Origin: Costus lasius
Taxonomy: Eukaryota > Streptophyta > Magnoliopsida > Zingiberales > Costaceae
DNA: 64,000 bases
NCBI GenBank assembly: GCA_027563935.2
Contig: CM050450.1
Location: 14,181,957-14,245,956 of the forward strand
Reading direction: 5' to 3'
In this document: positions 36,101-48,028 of the stretch, piece by piece
How positions within the stretch are numbered: the stretch's first letter is position 1
How the letters are laid out: each line of letters opens with the position of its first letter
Notes under the pieces: generated by a model
Told to the model about the DNA's origin: nothing
Database searches by the model: none
The model's input: only the letters and a program-made list of their open reading frames with translations
Program-made: the position numbers and the translations under genes

Positions 36101-39100
36101 AGTTTTTCTTTGGATTAATTGTTCAGATATTAAAATGTTGTTTTGTGGTCATTGACTCTTCTAGGATACTTTGCATAAAGCACTAAAGAAGGAGGTGAGG
36201 AAAGGAGAACCAATCATTGATATTCTTGAGATTAATAAATTAAAAAGGCAGCTACTGTTCCATTCATATTTATGGGATCAACGACTGTCATTTGTCTCAG
36301 AATCAGAAAACTTCTCCAAGGGACTTTCTAACAGTTTCTTAACAAAAGATAATGAAAAGCTCTCTTTTGCTGAAAAGGCCAAGGATTTGAATCCAGTATC
36401 AAAGCTGCCAAAAGACTTGGACTGTTCAAATGCTGATCCAATAGAGTATAGTACTGCTGGTGTTTCAGTTAAGCAAGAGATGGATGATACAAACAATACA
36501 GATCCAGAGGGGCCTCTTGATTGTTATGATAGTGTTAAGTTAGATCAGGCAATAAGAGACATGGAAGTGGATTCTTTGGAAAGGAAACCAAGCAAAACCT
36601 CTCTTTATACTAGTGTAAGTGCAAGCGAAGAATTATTTCGTCTGGAATCTGGTCTTGTGGGAAGAAGAACCCTATCAGATGGACAATTTCCAGTTTTCAT
36701 TGATTTATCCGGCACATTAGATGCACGGTGGACTGGTGACAGTAACACTTCCTTTGTTGAAGGAATGATTCAAGATCCATCATTTTCGTTGGAGAAGTTG
36801 GCTCCAATTCCAATTTCTGAGAGTTCAGAAGAGCGTACAGGAGCGTATATAACACAATCCTTTACTTCCCTATTGCTCAGCAAGTTGGGAGACAGCGCCG
36901 AGGACTTGTCATCCCGGATTGGAACACCATTTGTAAATATTTATCGTACTATTAACAAAAACTGGGGAACTCCAAGATTTAACGTTCTCGTAGATGATAC
37001 TTGTGTCTTCCAGTTGTTTTTAAAGGAGTTAGAGCGTCAAGGTGGGGCAAGGTTTCTTCTGTCTGCCGGCATAAATGACACTGTAATTCCAATTTATGAT
37101 GATGAACCAACCAGCATCATTTCATATGCACTTGTCTCCTCTGAATATCACTTTCAAATGTCAGACGAACGAGATAGAATGAGTGCAGGATCCTCACCCT
37201 CATTGCCACTTTATGATTCAGCAAGTCTTTTGGCACACTCTTTTGATGAAATTTATTCTGTTGCTTTTAGAAGCTTTGGGCCAATTGAGGATAATGTTTT
37301 GTCACTCTCTAGTGAAACAAATCATATCAGAATCTCTTTTACAGATGAGGGCCCTCTTGGGAAAGCAAAGTATGCTGTAACTTGTTACTTTGCAAAACGC
37401 TTTGATTCTTTAAGAAGAGCCTGCTGCCCATCTGAGCTTGATTTTATAAGGTCCCTCAGTCGTTGTAAAAAATGGGGAGCCCAGGGTGGCAAGAGTAATG
37501 TATTCTTTGCAAAATCATTAGATGACAGGTTCATTGTAAAGCAGGTAACGAAAACAGAATTAGAATCTTTTATCAAGTTTGCGCCAGAATATTTTAAATA
37601 TCTTTCACACTCGATAGCCACAAGAAGTCCAACATGCTTGGCAAAGGTACTTGGTATTTATCAGGTATTCTTCTTTGCTAGCATATCCATTTCTATTATA
37701 TCCTAGTGTTTTTTATTGGCCATGCTTCCTTTTTCATGACCTTCGTTACGATAGGCACCCATGATATTTGGCTTTTAACTTGTGATGGGAAAATAATTTA
37801 TAATATTTGAGTTTAGATTGTAGCTCAGATATCATCCAAGATAATATTACAACAGCTGACAACTTTAAGGTGATTTTCAATTATGGAGACTTTGTTTCTG
37901 CACACTCTTGCTGACCAAGGTCGGGTCCTAGAATTAGCTCTTTATTTGCAGAGGCACACATTGCATTGCTAGTTGAATCTTCCAATTTAAAAAGTATTCA
38001 GTTCTTTACCCGACTAACTGTGGAAGAATGATTTCTTCCTTCTCAATTGGTAAGCACTACACTATCATGCCTATGTGAGTATGTGACCATGGTTCAAATC
38101 CCCATCATGCGCACAAGTGTAAAATAAAAGTGTATAGCGTACTAATTAAATTTATATTCTTGAAAATATTCCTTATACTTCAAATATTCTTTCTGCCCAC
38201 TCTGCTTAGTTAGTATCTCATAGGAAACTAAATTTTAGCTTAATTTTTTCACCAGAAAATTAGTTCCCATAATTGCTTTTATTCAGTTTTATATTTGGTT
38301 AAATTTTAGCTTTATATAGCGTCGATGTTAAGACCATATTAGGGTAAACCTAAGCTTCAAACGATGGCTTCCTGAGGTGGTTGAGGGAGATCGTATTAGG
38401 CTAATTGGGGCATCTTGATACTTGCACTAAATGGAATTTTTTTTAAAAAAAGAAAACTTTATTAGATCAGTGACCTCGAGCGTTCATACAAAAAGGATTG
38501 TCCAAGTTGGCGGCCAATTTTCTTTATAGACATTGAAACTCTTGCTACATTTAGCATGTTCAGCCAGCCAGTTGGCTAGCCTATTGCATTTCGTGGAGCT
38601 ACTTAGTTGAAGCTAATATCTGTGGAGCTACTTACTACTTAGAAAGATAATTTCATTGATGATGTGTCCAGAGGAAGGGGATGTTGTGCATGGCCTGTGA
38701 TTAAGTATAGAGCTTCTTTTACTATTGGTTTCAATGATGATCCTTCGTCCTAGAAGTTCTGGTTGTTGTGCGTGAATGCCAACACACTTTTGCTTGTTGC
38801 GAGCTTAGAGAAAAGGGGCGTTTGGCACACACACATAATAAGGGCCACTGGTATTAGTGTTTGTGATTTTTGTTGTTCCTGATAATGGCCCAGTTTGGGG
38901 TTACTTTTAGCTTCTACTGGCTGGGGAAGTACCCAACTGCTTGGTTCAACAACTGTGCTACTAAGTAGAATAAATTGTTGTGCTGTAATATTAAGTAGAG
39001 ACTAATATTTATCTAAGTAAAAATTATAAAAATAAAAAATAATATTATAAAATTTAGGGTTCATTGATATTTATCCTAAACAAGTTCCAAGGATACTAAA

Positions 39101-42100
39101 GTCTACAAATTTTACCCTAAATAAAATAATACTAAAAAATTTAGAATGCATTGATATTTATCTAAGTAGAAATTATAGAAATAGAGAAAATAAATAAATA
39201 AATAATTATTTAAATAAAGAATTAATTGAAGAGAAAATAATATTAGAAAATAAATAATTATAAAATTTAGGGTTCATTGATATTTTTCTAAGTAGAAATC
39301 AGAGAATTAGAGAAAAATAAATTAAAAAACTAGGCAAACAGGAAACTAATTAGTTAAATAAACCCTTAACATTCGCTCGACGCGAGCTCTGCGGAAGCCC
39401 GTGCTCGCGTCTCCGGACCAGGAGCTTGCCGGCCAAGGGGGGAGGTGGCGGACGGCTGGCTGGAGGCACCGGTTACAGGTTGCGAGCGAGGGGGAGGCAA
39501 CAGACGCTGGATCTGCTCACTCGCTGCCATAGGCAGCTTGAGAGACGCGAGGCGGCAGACGCTGGCTGCAAAGTTGGTCATTGGAGTGGAAGGCGGCAAA
39601 TGGTCGTCCGAGGGGGGGAGGCGGCGGACAGCTGGAGGCAGATGGCAAGCTAGAGCGGAAGATCGGCCGGAGCGAAAGGTTAGCTAGAGCGGTTGGCAAC
39701 GAGATGCAGCGGACGGCGACCGAGGAGCAGCGACGGGTCATGCAGATGCGTACGTAAGAGAGCACAAGGGAGAGAGTGGGAAAGCTAGGGGAAATGCTGG
39801 ATTTCCTCAACTTTCCTGCAAAAGCATATATCTGTTGCTGCTAGGCTAGGAAGCAGCCCCAAACCCTGCTATTGACGCTACTTATGCTGCCCGCCCTAGC
39901 AATGTAACCCCAAATGCAATGTATCCAGACCAACCTCCTTCGACTTACTGTTCTATGCACCACCTTTGTTAATCTTGATATGCTCTTCTCGAGGAGATTT
40001 CCATGTGCGTAGTTGGCATTGTTTGTCAATCTCTTCTATTGCTTCTATCTAGAAGGCTTGCATGCTATCATTGAACTCAGAGATGGCTTCTCGATAGACT
40101 TGAGCTGCGTTGCTTACCTGTCCAAATATTATTAGGATTAGAGAAGGTAAAGTGAAGGAGCTATCACTAGAATCAAAACGCCATGATTCAGTGTGCCAAG
40201 AGGATTCTTGGGTGAAAACCCATTCATGAAAGAGGCAAGATGGCTCCAAGCTTGATCAACAAATTTGCAACTATAAAAGAGAAGTTTGCAAGTATCATCT
40301 TTGATATCACAAAGATTGCACATAGTGGTGTTCAAGATATGGGGGATGTATCAAGGAGTCTTCATCAAAAAAAATTTACCAGGGTGGGAATTTTAAGCTT
40401 CCAAAGGATTTTTCAGCTGACCCAATGTTTGGGGATTTTTATCAGTCAAAAGTTTTTTTAAAACAATCTTAGAATAGGAAATCCGTTAGAACCAGTGGTC
40501 CTGATCCACTTATCGAGACCCGGATTAGAGTTAATAATGATCCTGCATATGTTATAGAAGATGCTTCGGTGACACCAATCCTTAATGAGATTAACATTCC
40601 ATGATTATGGTGACTGTTTGGATTGAGGTGGCATTGATATCAATCATCATGAGTTCAAGAGCAATGGCGATGCTAGTGCATTAGAGATGATGGGAAATGT
40701 TGGGTACCCCTACCATCTCCAATGGCTTTAGTTAGGTGAGACTTGATAAGCTTCAAGTCATCCATGAGGCCTCTCCATCCTCTGCTAGTCCTTTTGCTAG
40801 AAGAGGGATACTAGAGATCAATATTGCCATTTTTAGCCTTAATCACCTGTGCCCAAAGGTTCGTGGGGGTAATTCATAAGCTCCAGGATTCTTTTAGAAT
40901 TGATAGCTGGCCTCACAAGAGAATAGTCCTTTATATAGAGGCCCCTGGCTCCTAGTACTCACAACAGTCTTCTAATTTGTAATTTTTTCATTTGGGATCG
41001 ACTTAGGCTGTTGGTGATCAAACTAGGAATAGGCACTGAGGCAAAAATGTCTTTGGCAAGAATATTCTACCTGCTTGATTTAGGAGCCTGAGTATTGAGC
41101 TTGTTGAAAAATGCAATTTAGACTTTTTTTAGAGTTGAGACAGGCTGCTACTAGGATTGATGGAAGAGCCCAAATATTTGAACGGGAAGGATCTAGGATT
41201 GATACTAAGCTAGTCGGAGATTCTTTTTTTGGTTTGGTTAGAGCATCGCTTAGGAAAGAAGATTTTGGATATAGAGATGTTGATTTTTTGCCTCGTTATC
41301 TCATAGTCTTGTACTATTGTGTAAGCATCTTTTGATGTTGATGCAAAATTTTTCTATTGGTTCTAAAACAGGGTAGGATATCATTCAGAAACATGAGATT
41401 GAAGTTCTTACATTTGCCTTTGATGTTATAAAGAGATATACTTTCGTTGCTAATGTCATTGTTTATGAGAATATCTCTTTTTCCATTGAAAGTGGGGGTT
41501 TACCTACAATTGAGACCGCGACTGAAATTAAGAGAGTTGATATAGGCATTTATCCAACTAATAAATTGATGGGGAGATCAATAAGATTTATGGCTAGGGA
41601 TATGGCTCGCCTGTTTGTTGTGTTAACGGCTTTCTCTAAATTGAGCTTAACAAAAATGATAGGGTTCTATACGGGCGATTTCATTGACAATAAAGATATT
41701 ATTATGAATTTTTCTATCCTTTATGAAAGCAATTTGTTCAACACCAACTTCAATCTATCAGCGAAGGCTTTATCAAGAAATTTACAGTTGACGTTTTTGC
41801 AGAGCAAAATGGGTGCATAATCTTGAATTTTCCTTGGACTGTTGATCTTAGGTATGAAAATGAGATGAGTCTTATCCTGGGACCTCAGCATTTTGTTAGA
41901 ATTGAACGAGGGTATTAGTAAAATCTTTTTTGATAATCCCTTAGAATTGCTTGTAGAACTCGGCAGCAAAACCATTGGGCCCGTGCTTCTTTCCAATCTA
42001 AGCTCGTTGATAGTCTTGCTGATCTCATTCTCTGTGAAGGGTTGCTAGAATTGGTGGTAGGTACTTTCAAGGTGCTTTTTATGATTGGTTAGAATGTTTC

Positions 42101-42331
42101 AGGTTTTGTTGCTGTGAACTAGAACTTTCCTCCCATAAATTCCTATAGAAGTTCATAAAATGATTCAGATGTGCAAAAAAATTGTCAAACCATGATTAAC
42201 CAAACCAAACCGATTTTCCGGTTAATCGAACCGAACGGTTCTTAATTGGTCGGGTTGTTTATTCGTTGACCAGTTATCGGTTCGGTTACAGTTTGGACTT
42301 GGCCGAACCACAGTTAACTGAACCAAACCAT

Positions 42332-42387
<56 letters not shown>

Positions 42388-45300
42388 TTTATATAAAATC
42401 AAACTAATTAACGGCCAAAAACCAACAGTTAACTAAAAACCGACGGTCAACCAAAAATATTTATATTTATTTATCTTAAATTATTTTATAATTTAAAATA
42501 TTTTATTTTATATATAAAGAATATGGTTAACCGCTGAAAAATCGGTTAACGGGTTCAAACGGTTTGGGAACGATTTTTATTTCCCCGAACTAGTTAGATC
42601 GGTTCAGTTTGGAAAACCGGCTAACTGTGAACACCCCTACAGTGATTCTGATGGAGTTGTCATCATTGAGGATCAAGCCATTCTTACTAATGATGTCTTT
42701 GATGAAATTTTGTCTTTTACAGTGAGTAAATATCTGATGAAAAAGTTTAGTCTTAGCATCCCATAATTAATCCAATTGCGTTTGGTTATTTGATATTAAT
42801 TTGTCTATTGAGGGCCTTAGGCTTATTCATGAAACACAAAGATTTAATATCCTCAGCTTGAGTAAGACATCTGCTGGTCTCCGAAGAGTTTTAAAGGCTT
42901 TGATTTCTTGAAGGGTAGAATTTAATATAGCTTCAGATTTACTAAGGTTGTTCCTGTTTTAGAGAATAAGCTCCCTTTTGCTATTGTTTAAGCGAGAATT
43001 GAGGTATAATCATTTTGGGAGTAGTTGGACCAATTTTCCTTAAGTTTAATTATTCCAAATCACTCTGTATCTGAAAGGGAGTTGCTTATGGCCAGTACGA
43101 TAAGTGATCTTGACAGTTCTAGGGAGACGAGAGGTTGTGGAATTTTCAAATAGTTTCAACCCGTTACTATTAGCAAGCGCTCTATAGATTTTCCTATTAC
43201 CCTTTTGGTTGTTGGACCAAGTAGAAGAATAATCATAATTCATTGCAATAAGACCATGAGTGTAAATAAAGTTTTTAAACATAATAATGAAATTATTGAG
43301 GGCAAGAGGGAACCTCTTCTTTTTTTTTCCTCTTTATTCACAATGCAATCCCCGCAGATCGTCGAGGGGATGTCATCAAGTGAAATAGGGCCCAAGCCAA
43401 CGGCCATGGAGCCCTAATTGGGGAAGGAACACGTGGTCAACGGGTAATGTTGACCAAATCTTAGCCGCGTCATTGGCAGCGTTGTCTTCTCCACAGCGAT
43501 CGAGTGCGGGCAACCACGTCTCGGCGATTTTCTCGGATGGCGACGGCGTGTCCAGGCGACAAGGGAGGCAAGACGCGTCTTCACTTGGAAAATCGGATGC
43601 GGGCAGCTTTGAAACGGGAAGGCGGTCCCGAGCGGTGACGGAGCTTTCGATACGGACGCGAGCAGGGAATGCAAGAGGGCCGGCGGAAGACTCGGCCCGG
43701 TGCCAGGATTAGAAGAGGCGGCACCTCTGCTTCGGCTCTATTTAGCCGATAGGGGACAGCGATAGAGAGGATCTTCGACCTTGAACTCCGACGAGCTTGG
43801 GGAAGTTTTGGCGAACGTTTTCTGGAGGGAGATCGTGGGAGATCGACTGAGAGAATTGTAGCTGACGACTAGGGGAGTCGTCGGTGAGGGAGGGGAGCGG
43901 GAGTTCGCGGCCAGGGGGCCGACGACGAGAGAGGTTTTTATAAACTCCACCTGATAAATAAGAGTTTTTCCTCTCCACTTCGAGTTCCCCTGTTTTCGAT
44001 CTTACGGTGGTTTTCCGGTGAGTTACAGCAGCAGGCGGTTGCTAGAGGCTGGACGACGACGGAGGCAAGGCGTAGTCGGCGCACTCTCCTTTCCAGCGAC
44101 GTACGCGAGCAAACGGCGGCGGCAGCGTCGCGGGCGTAATGAAGACGAAGAGTTTTTCGATTTTGACCAAGTCAAAATTGGAACGCGGAGCAAACCGATT
44201 TCGACAAAACTCAATTTCTGGTCTGACGTCAGCAAGGCAACGCTGACGTAAGACAATCGGAAATCAGACTTGGCGGGTGCAATTCGGACGAAAATTTCGA
44301 ACGGTGTGGGTCAAAATCGTTGACTAAGGTATTATCTAATTTAGGGTTCCGATTCTTTTCGGATTTTCCTAATAAGGGTTTTTTGGGTTTCTCCGTGCGA
44401 CTTGTAATTTGGGGATTAAAATCGTTCGGGGAAGTTAAAGTTTTCTATATGCGTGTGATTTTATTCGAAAACCCTAGGGAGTTCACGCTTTGGTGTTCCG
44501 CCGGAAAACCCTAAGACACCAGTTTAGGGCTGATCCGACCGGGGCATGACAATTGGTATCAGAGGCACACTGTGGGCCCATACCCACAGGTTGAAGGACA
44601 CGTTCAAGGGTTAATGTGTTATAGCGAACACGGTACCTTCACCCGCGAAGGTGAAGAAAGGTTTGAAGTTTCAGAAGACTGCACACATAGCCAAAGGGGC
44701 GTTAGAGGATGTGTGGCCCAAGCAGGACAAAGGTAAAGCCAAGGAGACGGCCAAACCTGAGGAGATGGCGAACCACGGTAATCGCATAGCACAGATCGAG
44801 CAGATGCTCGGTCTGACTGGTGATGGGGACAACGGGATGATTCCCCAGGTGGAGAGTCTTTAGAGTACAGTGGAGGCTCAAAGATTGCAGATCCAGACTC
44901 AGAAGTTATAGATTGAATTCCTGCAACAGACTCTGGAGGGTTTGATCGATCTGCCAGAGCAAATGGCTCGCATGAAGGAGGAGATGCATGTAAAGATCAC
45001 GGTATTGCGTTTGGCCCTAATGCAAGTATCGCGATTGACGGCAGCACCGGTGGAGCAGGAGGCTCCTAAGCCGAAGGTACGAGTACCTGAGCCAGCGACG
45101 TTCGGGGGGCCCCGATCATCCAGAGAAGTGGAAAACTTTATCTGGGACATGGAGCAGCTGTTCTCTGCTAGCCGTGTTTCAGAAGAAGATCGAGTGCGGA
45201 TGTGCATCGCATACCTCACAAGCGATGCGAAATTTTGGTGGCGGACCAAAGTTAACTCTACATCGGGGGCTACTAGCTGACCTGGGGAGGCCTTCCGTGA

Positions 45301-47997
45301 GGAACTGCGGCAGTAGTTTCTTCCCGGAAACTCGGCAGACCAAGCTCGTGGGAAGGTGGATCGGCTAAGGCACACTGGGTCGATCCAGGAGTACGTCAGG
45401 GCATTCTCCGCGTTGATGCTGGAGCTACCTGACATGGCGGAGGGTGACCGGAAGTATCTCTTCATCTGGAACCTTCAGCCATGGGCGGAAGTGGAGGTTC
45501 GATAGCACTCCCCACTTGACTAGAGGGCGGCTGCGGCGGTGGCAGAGTCCTTGGTGGATAACATAAATTTCAGATCAACACCACCAAAGAAATAGCTGTC
45601 ACCACCGAAGCGCGGCTCCCCACGGACTCCACTGAGAGCTAGAGTTCCAGAAAGGGGCAAACCCTTTCCCCGGCAGGATAGGGGTTCACCGGGCCAACGA
45701 GAGCCAAAGCCACAGGGTTGCTTCTTGTGCGGCGGTCCTCACTGGGTAAAGGATTGTCCGTCCAGGCAGAAACTCATGGCGATGGTAGTGCAGGAACCAG
45801 CTGAGGAAGCTGAGATTAACACCGAGGAGGTGAGGATCAGTGCTCTGAGGATCGGAACAATGGTGGCCAGAGATCTGCCCGTCACGGACATCGAGGGCGA
45901 TGTCCAAATTGGGCGGGGGAGAATTGTCAGACCTGGTTCAGGCCGGTCCGCCCTAAGCCCAAATCAAGGCCCAAGCCAACGGCCATGGAGCCCTAATTGG
46001 GGGAGGAACACGCGGTCAACTGGTAACGTTGACCAAATCTTAGCCGCATCGTTGGCAGCGTTGTCTTCTCCGCAGCGATCGAGTGCGGGCGACCACGTCT
46101 CGGCAATTTTCTCGGATGGCGATGGCGCGTCCGGGCGACAAGGAAGGCAAGACGCGTCTTCACTCGGAAAATCAGACGCGTGCAGCTTCGAAAGGGGAAG
46201 GCGGGTCCCGAGCGGCGACGGAGCTTTCAATGTGGACACGAGCAGGGAACGCGAGAGGGCCGGCGAAAGACTCGCCCCGGCGCCAGGATTAGAAGAGGCG
46301 GCACCTCTACTTCGGCTCTATTTAGCCGATAGGGGACAGCGACAGAGGGGATCTTCGACCTTGAACTCCAACGAGCTTGGGGAAGTTTCGGCGAGCGTTT
46401 TCAGGAGGGAGATCGTGGGAGATCGACTGAGAGAATTGTAGCTGACGACTAGGGGAGTCGTCGGCGAGGGAGGGGAGCGGGAGTCGGCGGCCAGGGGGCC
46501 GACGACGAGAGAGGTTTTTGTAAACTGATAAATAAGAGTTTTTTCTCTCCACTTCGAGTTCCCCTGTTTTCGATCTTACGGTGGTTTTCCGGCCAGCTAC
46601 AGCAGCAGGCGGTTGCAAGAGGCCGGACGACGACGGAGGCGAGGCGTAGTCGGCGCACTCTCCTTTCCGGCGATGTACGTGAGCGAACGGCGGCGGCAGC
46701 GTCGCGGGCGTAACGAAGACGAAGAGTTTTCCGATTTTGACTTCAAAATCGGAACGCGGAGCAAACCGATTTCGACAGAAATCGATTTCTGGTCTGACGT
46801 CAACAAGGCGACACTGACGTAAGACAATCGGAAATCAGACGCGGCGGACGCAATTCGGCGGCTGACGTCAGTGTGACATCAGCGCGGACGAAAATTTCGA
46901 ACGGCATGGGTCAAAATCGTTGACTAAGGTATTATCTAATTTAGGGTTCCGATTCTTTCCGGATTTTCCTAATTAGGGTTTTTCGGATTTCTCCGTGCGA
47001 CTTGTAATTTCGGGATTAAAATCGTTCGGGAAAGTTAGGGTTTTCTATTTGTGTGTGATTTTGTCCAAAAACCCTAGGGAGTTCACGCCTTGGTATTCCG
47101 CCGGACAACCCTAAGACACCAGTTTAGGGCTGATTCGACCAGGGCGTGACACCAGGCGACATAGATGCCAACTGAGGCTTCTTTTGCCAACGAGTTAGCA
47201 TGCTTCCAGGTTTTGTGGAGTTGCTCGGTGAGTGATACCGCTTTGTTGTGGTCTGGGCGGGATTCCTGCAGAGCAATTATGCATGGGTGCATATTGCGCT
47301 TCTATATTTGAAGCTGATCCTGCACTTAGTCTCCTTGCCGCCCCCTTACATTTCCAAGAGATACATATAATTTTTGACATTTGGGAAGAATACATTAAGA
47401 AGTAAGGTGAGGCTAGTTTCTTATCGTTGGGCTAATTAATGGAAAATTGCATCTATAACTTTATATAGGCTTCTCTGTCCAATATATAAGTAAATTTGTT
47501 TCTCTTGAGTTGCGCACTGTTATTATTAAGTCATGGTTTTTATTGTAATGCTATGGTATTACACATCGGTTCCACAAAACGTGAACCATGCATAAACTAA
47601 TCTTCCAAATACATATAATAAATAATCAATATAATCATTGATAACATATACTTAATATAGTAATAATATGCATATCTCTTTACCTAGGATGAACTTCCTA
47701 TAATAATCTACAAATAAACTACAGATCAAACCTAAGGTTCTAACTTCTAACAATGGTTGAAAATTTCTAACCTTGGATGTACAAATTGAATAGATTTCTC
47801 CAAAGACATAGTATTAAACAAAATCTAATAAGAAATCCATAAGTAACAATTGAATAATTATGCACTTCTGTCTTGTAATACTATCTTCATATCATATAAT
47901 AACCTATATATATTAAACAAAATCTAATAAGAAATCCATAAGTAACAATTGATATATATATATGTATATATATGTACACATACATATATATATATAG

Positions 47998-48028
<31 letters not shown>

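Larger units (their letters stand above)
43371..47151 (+). mobile_element. Gag-only LTR retrotransposon (TR-GAG-like) nested in the LINE
   Basis: Direct LTRs of 1181 bp (43371-44551) and 1227 bp (45925-47151) start TGTCA and end TGACA. The internal part is only 1373 bp. A primer site complementary to initiator tRNA-Met (TGGTATCAGAGG, 44554-44565) follows the 5' LTR, and a purine tract (GGGCGGGGGAGAA) precedes the 3' LTR. The internal region encodes only gag, which matches the published TR-GAG class of non-autonomous elements. The LTRs differ by many substitutions and several indels, such as about 28 bases present only in the 3' LTR near 46858. Flanking LINE endonuclease sequence shows the insertion point, but no 5-bp target duplication is evident. 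Confidence 0.8.
38436..47395 (-). mobile_element. L1-type LINE, degenerate, inserted in FAB1 intron 9
   Basis: Minus-strand pieces of one L1-like ORF2 lie in order from high to low coordinates. Endonuclease N-terminus is at 47152-47395 (ICISWKCKGA, IALQESRPDHNKA), and endonuclease C-terminus at about 43046-43330 (STWSNNQKGNRKIYRALANS). The RT N-terminus is at 41721-41996 (LIFIPKINSPRKIQDYAPIL), and the RT active-site region near 41370-41400 reads MFLND in place of the expected (F/Y)xDD. A zinc-binding zf-RVT segment is at about 40140-40330 (CNLCDIKDDTCKLLFYSC). RNase H is split at 39845-40020 (WKSPREEHIKINKGGA) and 38480-38720 (NRLANWLAEHAKC). The 3' end near 38436 has an AATAAA signal and an A/T run. 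Stops, frameshifts and three later insertions make it inactive. Confidence 0.8.

Noticed and set aside
38042..38105. A tRNA gene
   Set aside because: Only A- and B-box-like words are present; no cloverleaf or acceptor stem could be drawn.
43366..47156. 5-bp target duplication around the gag-only element
   Set aside because: Flanking bases GGGGA and CCAGG do not match.
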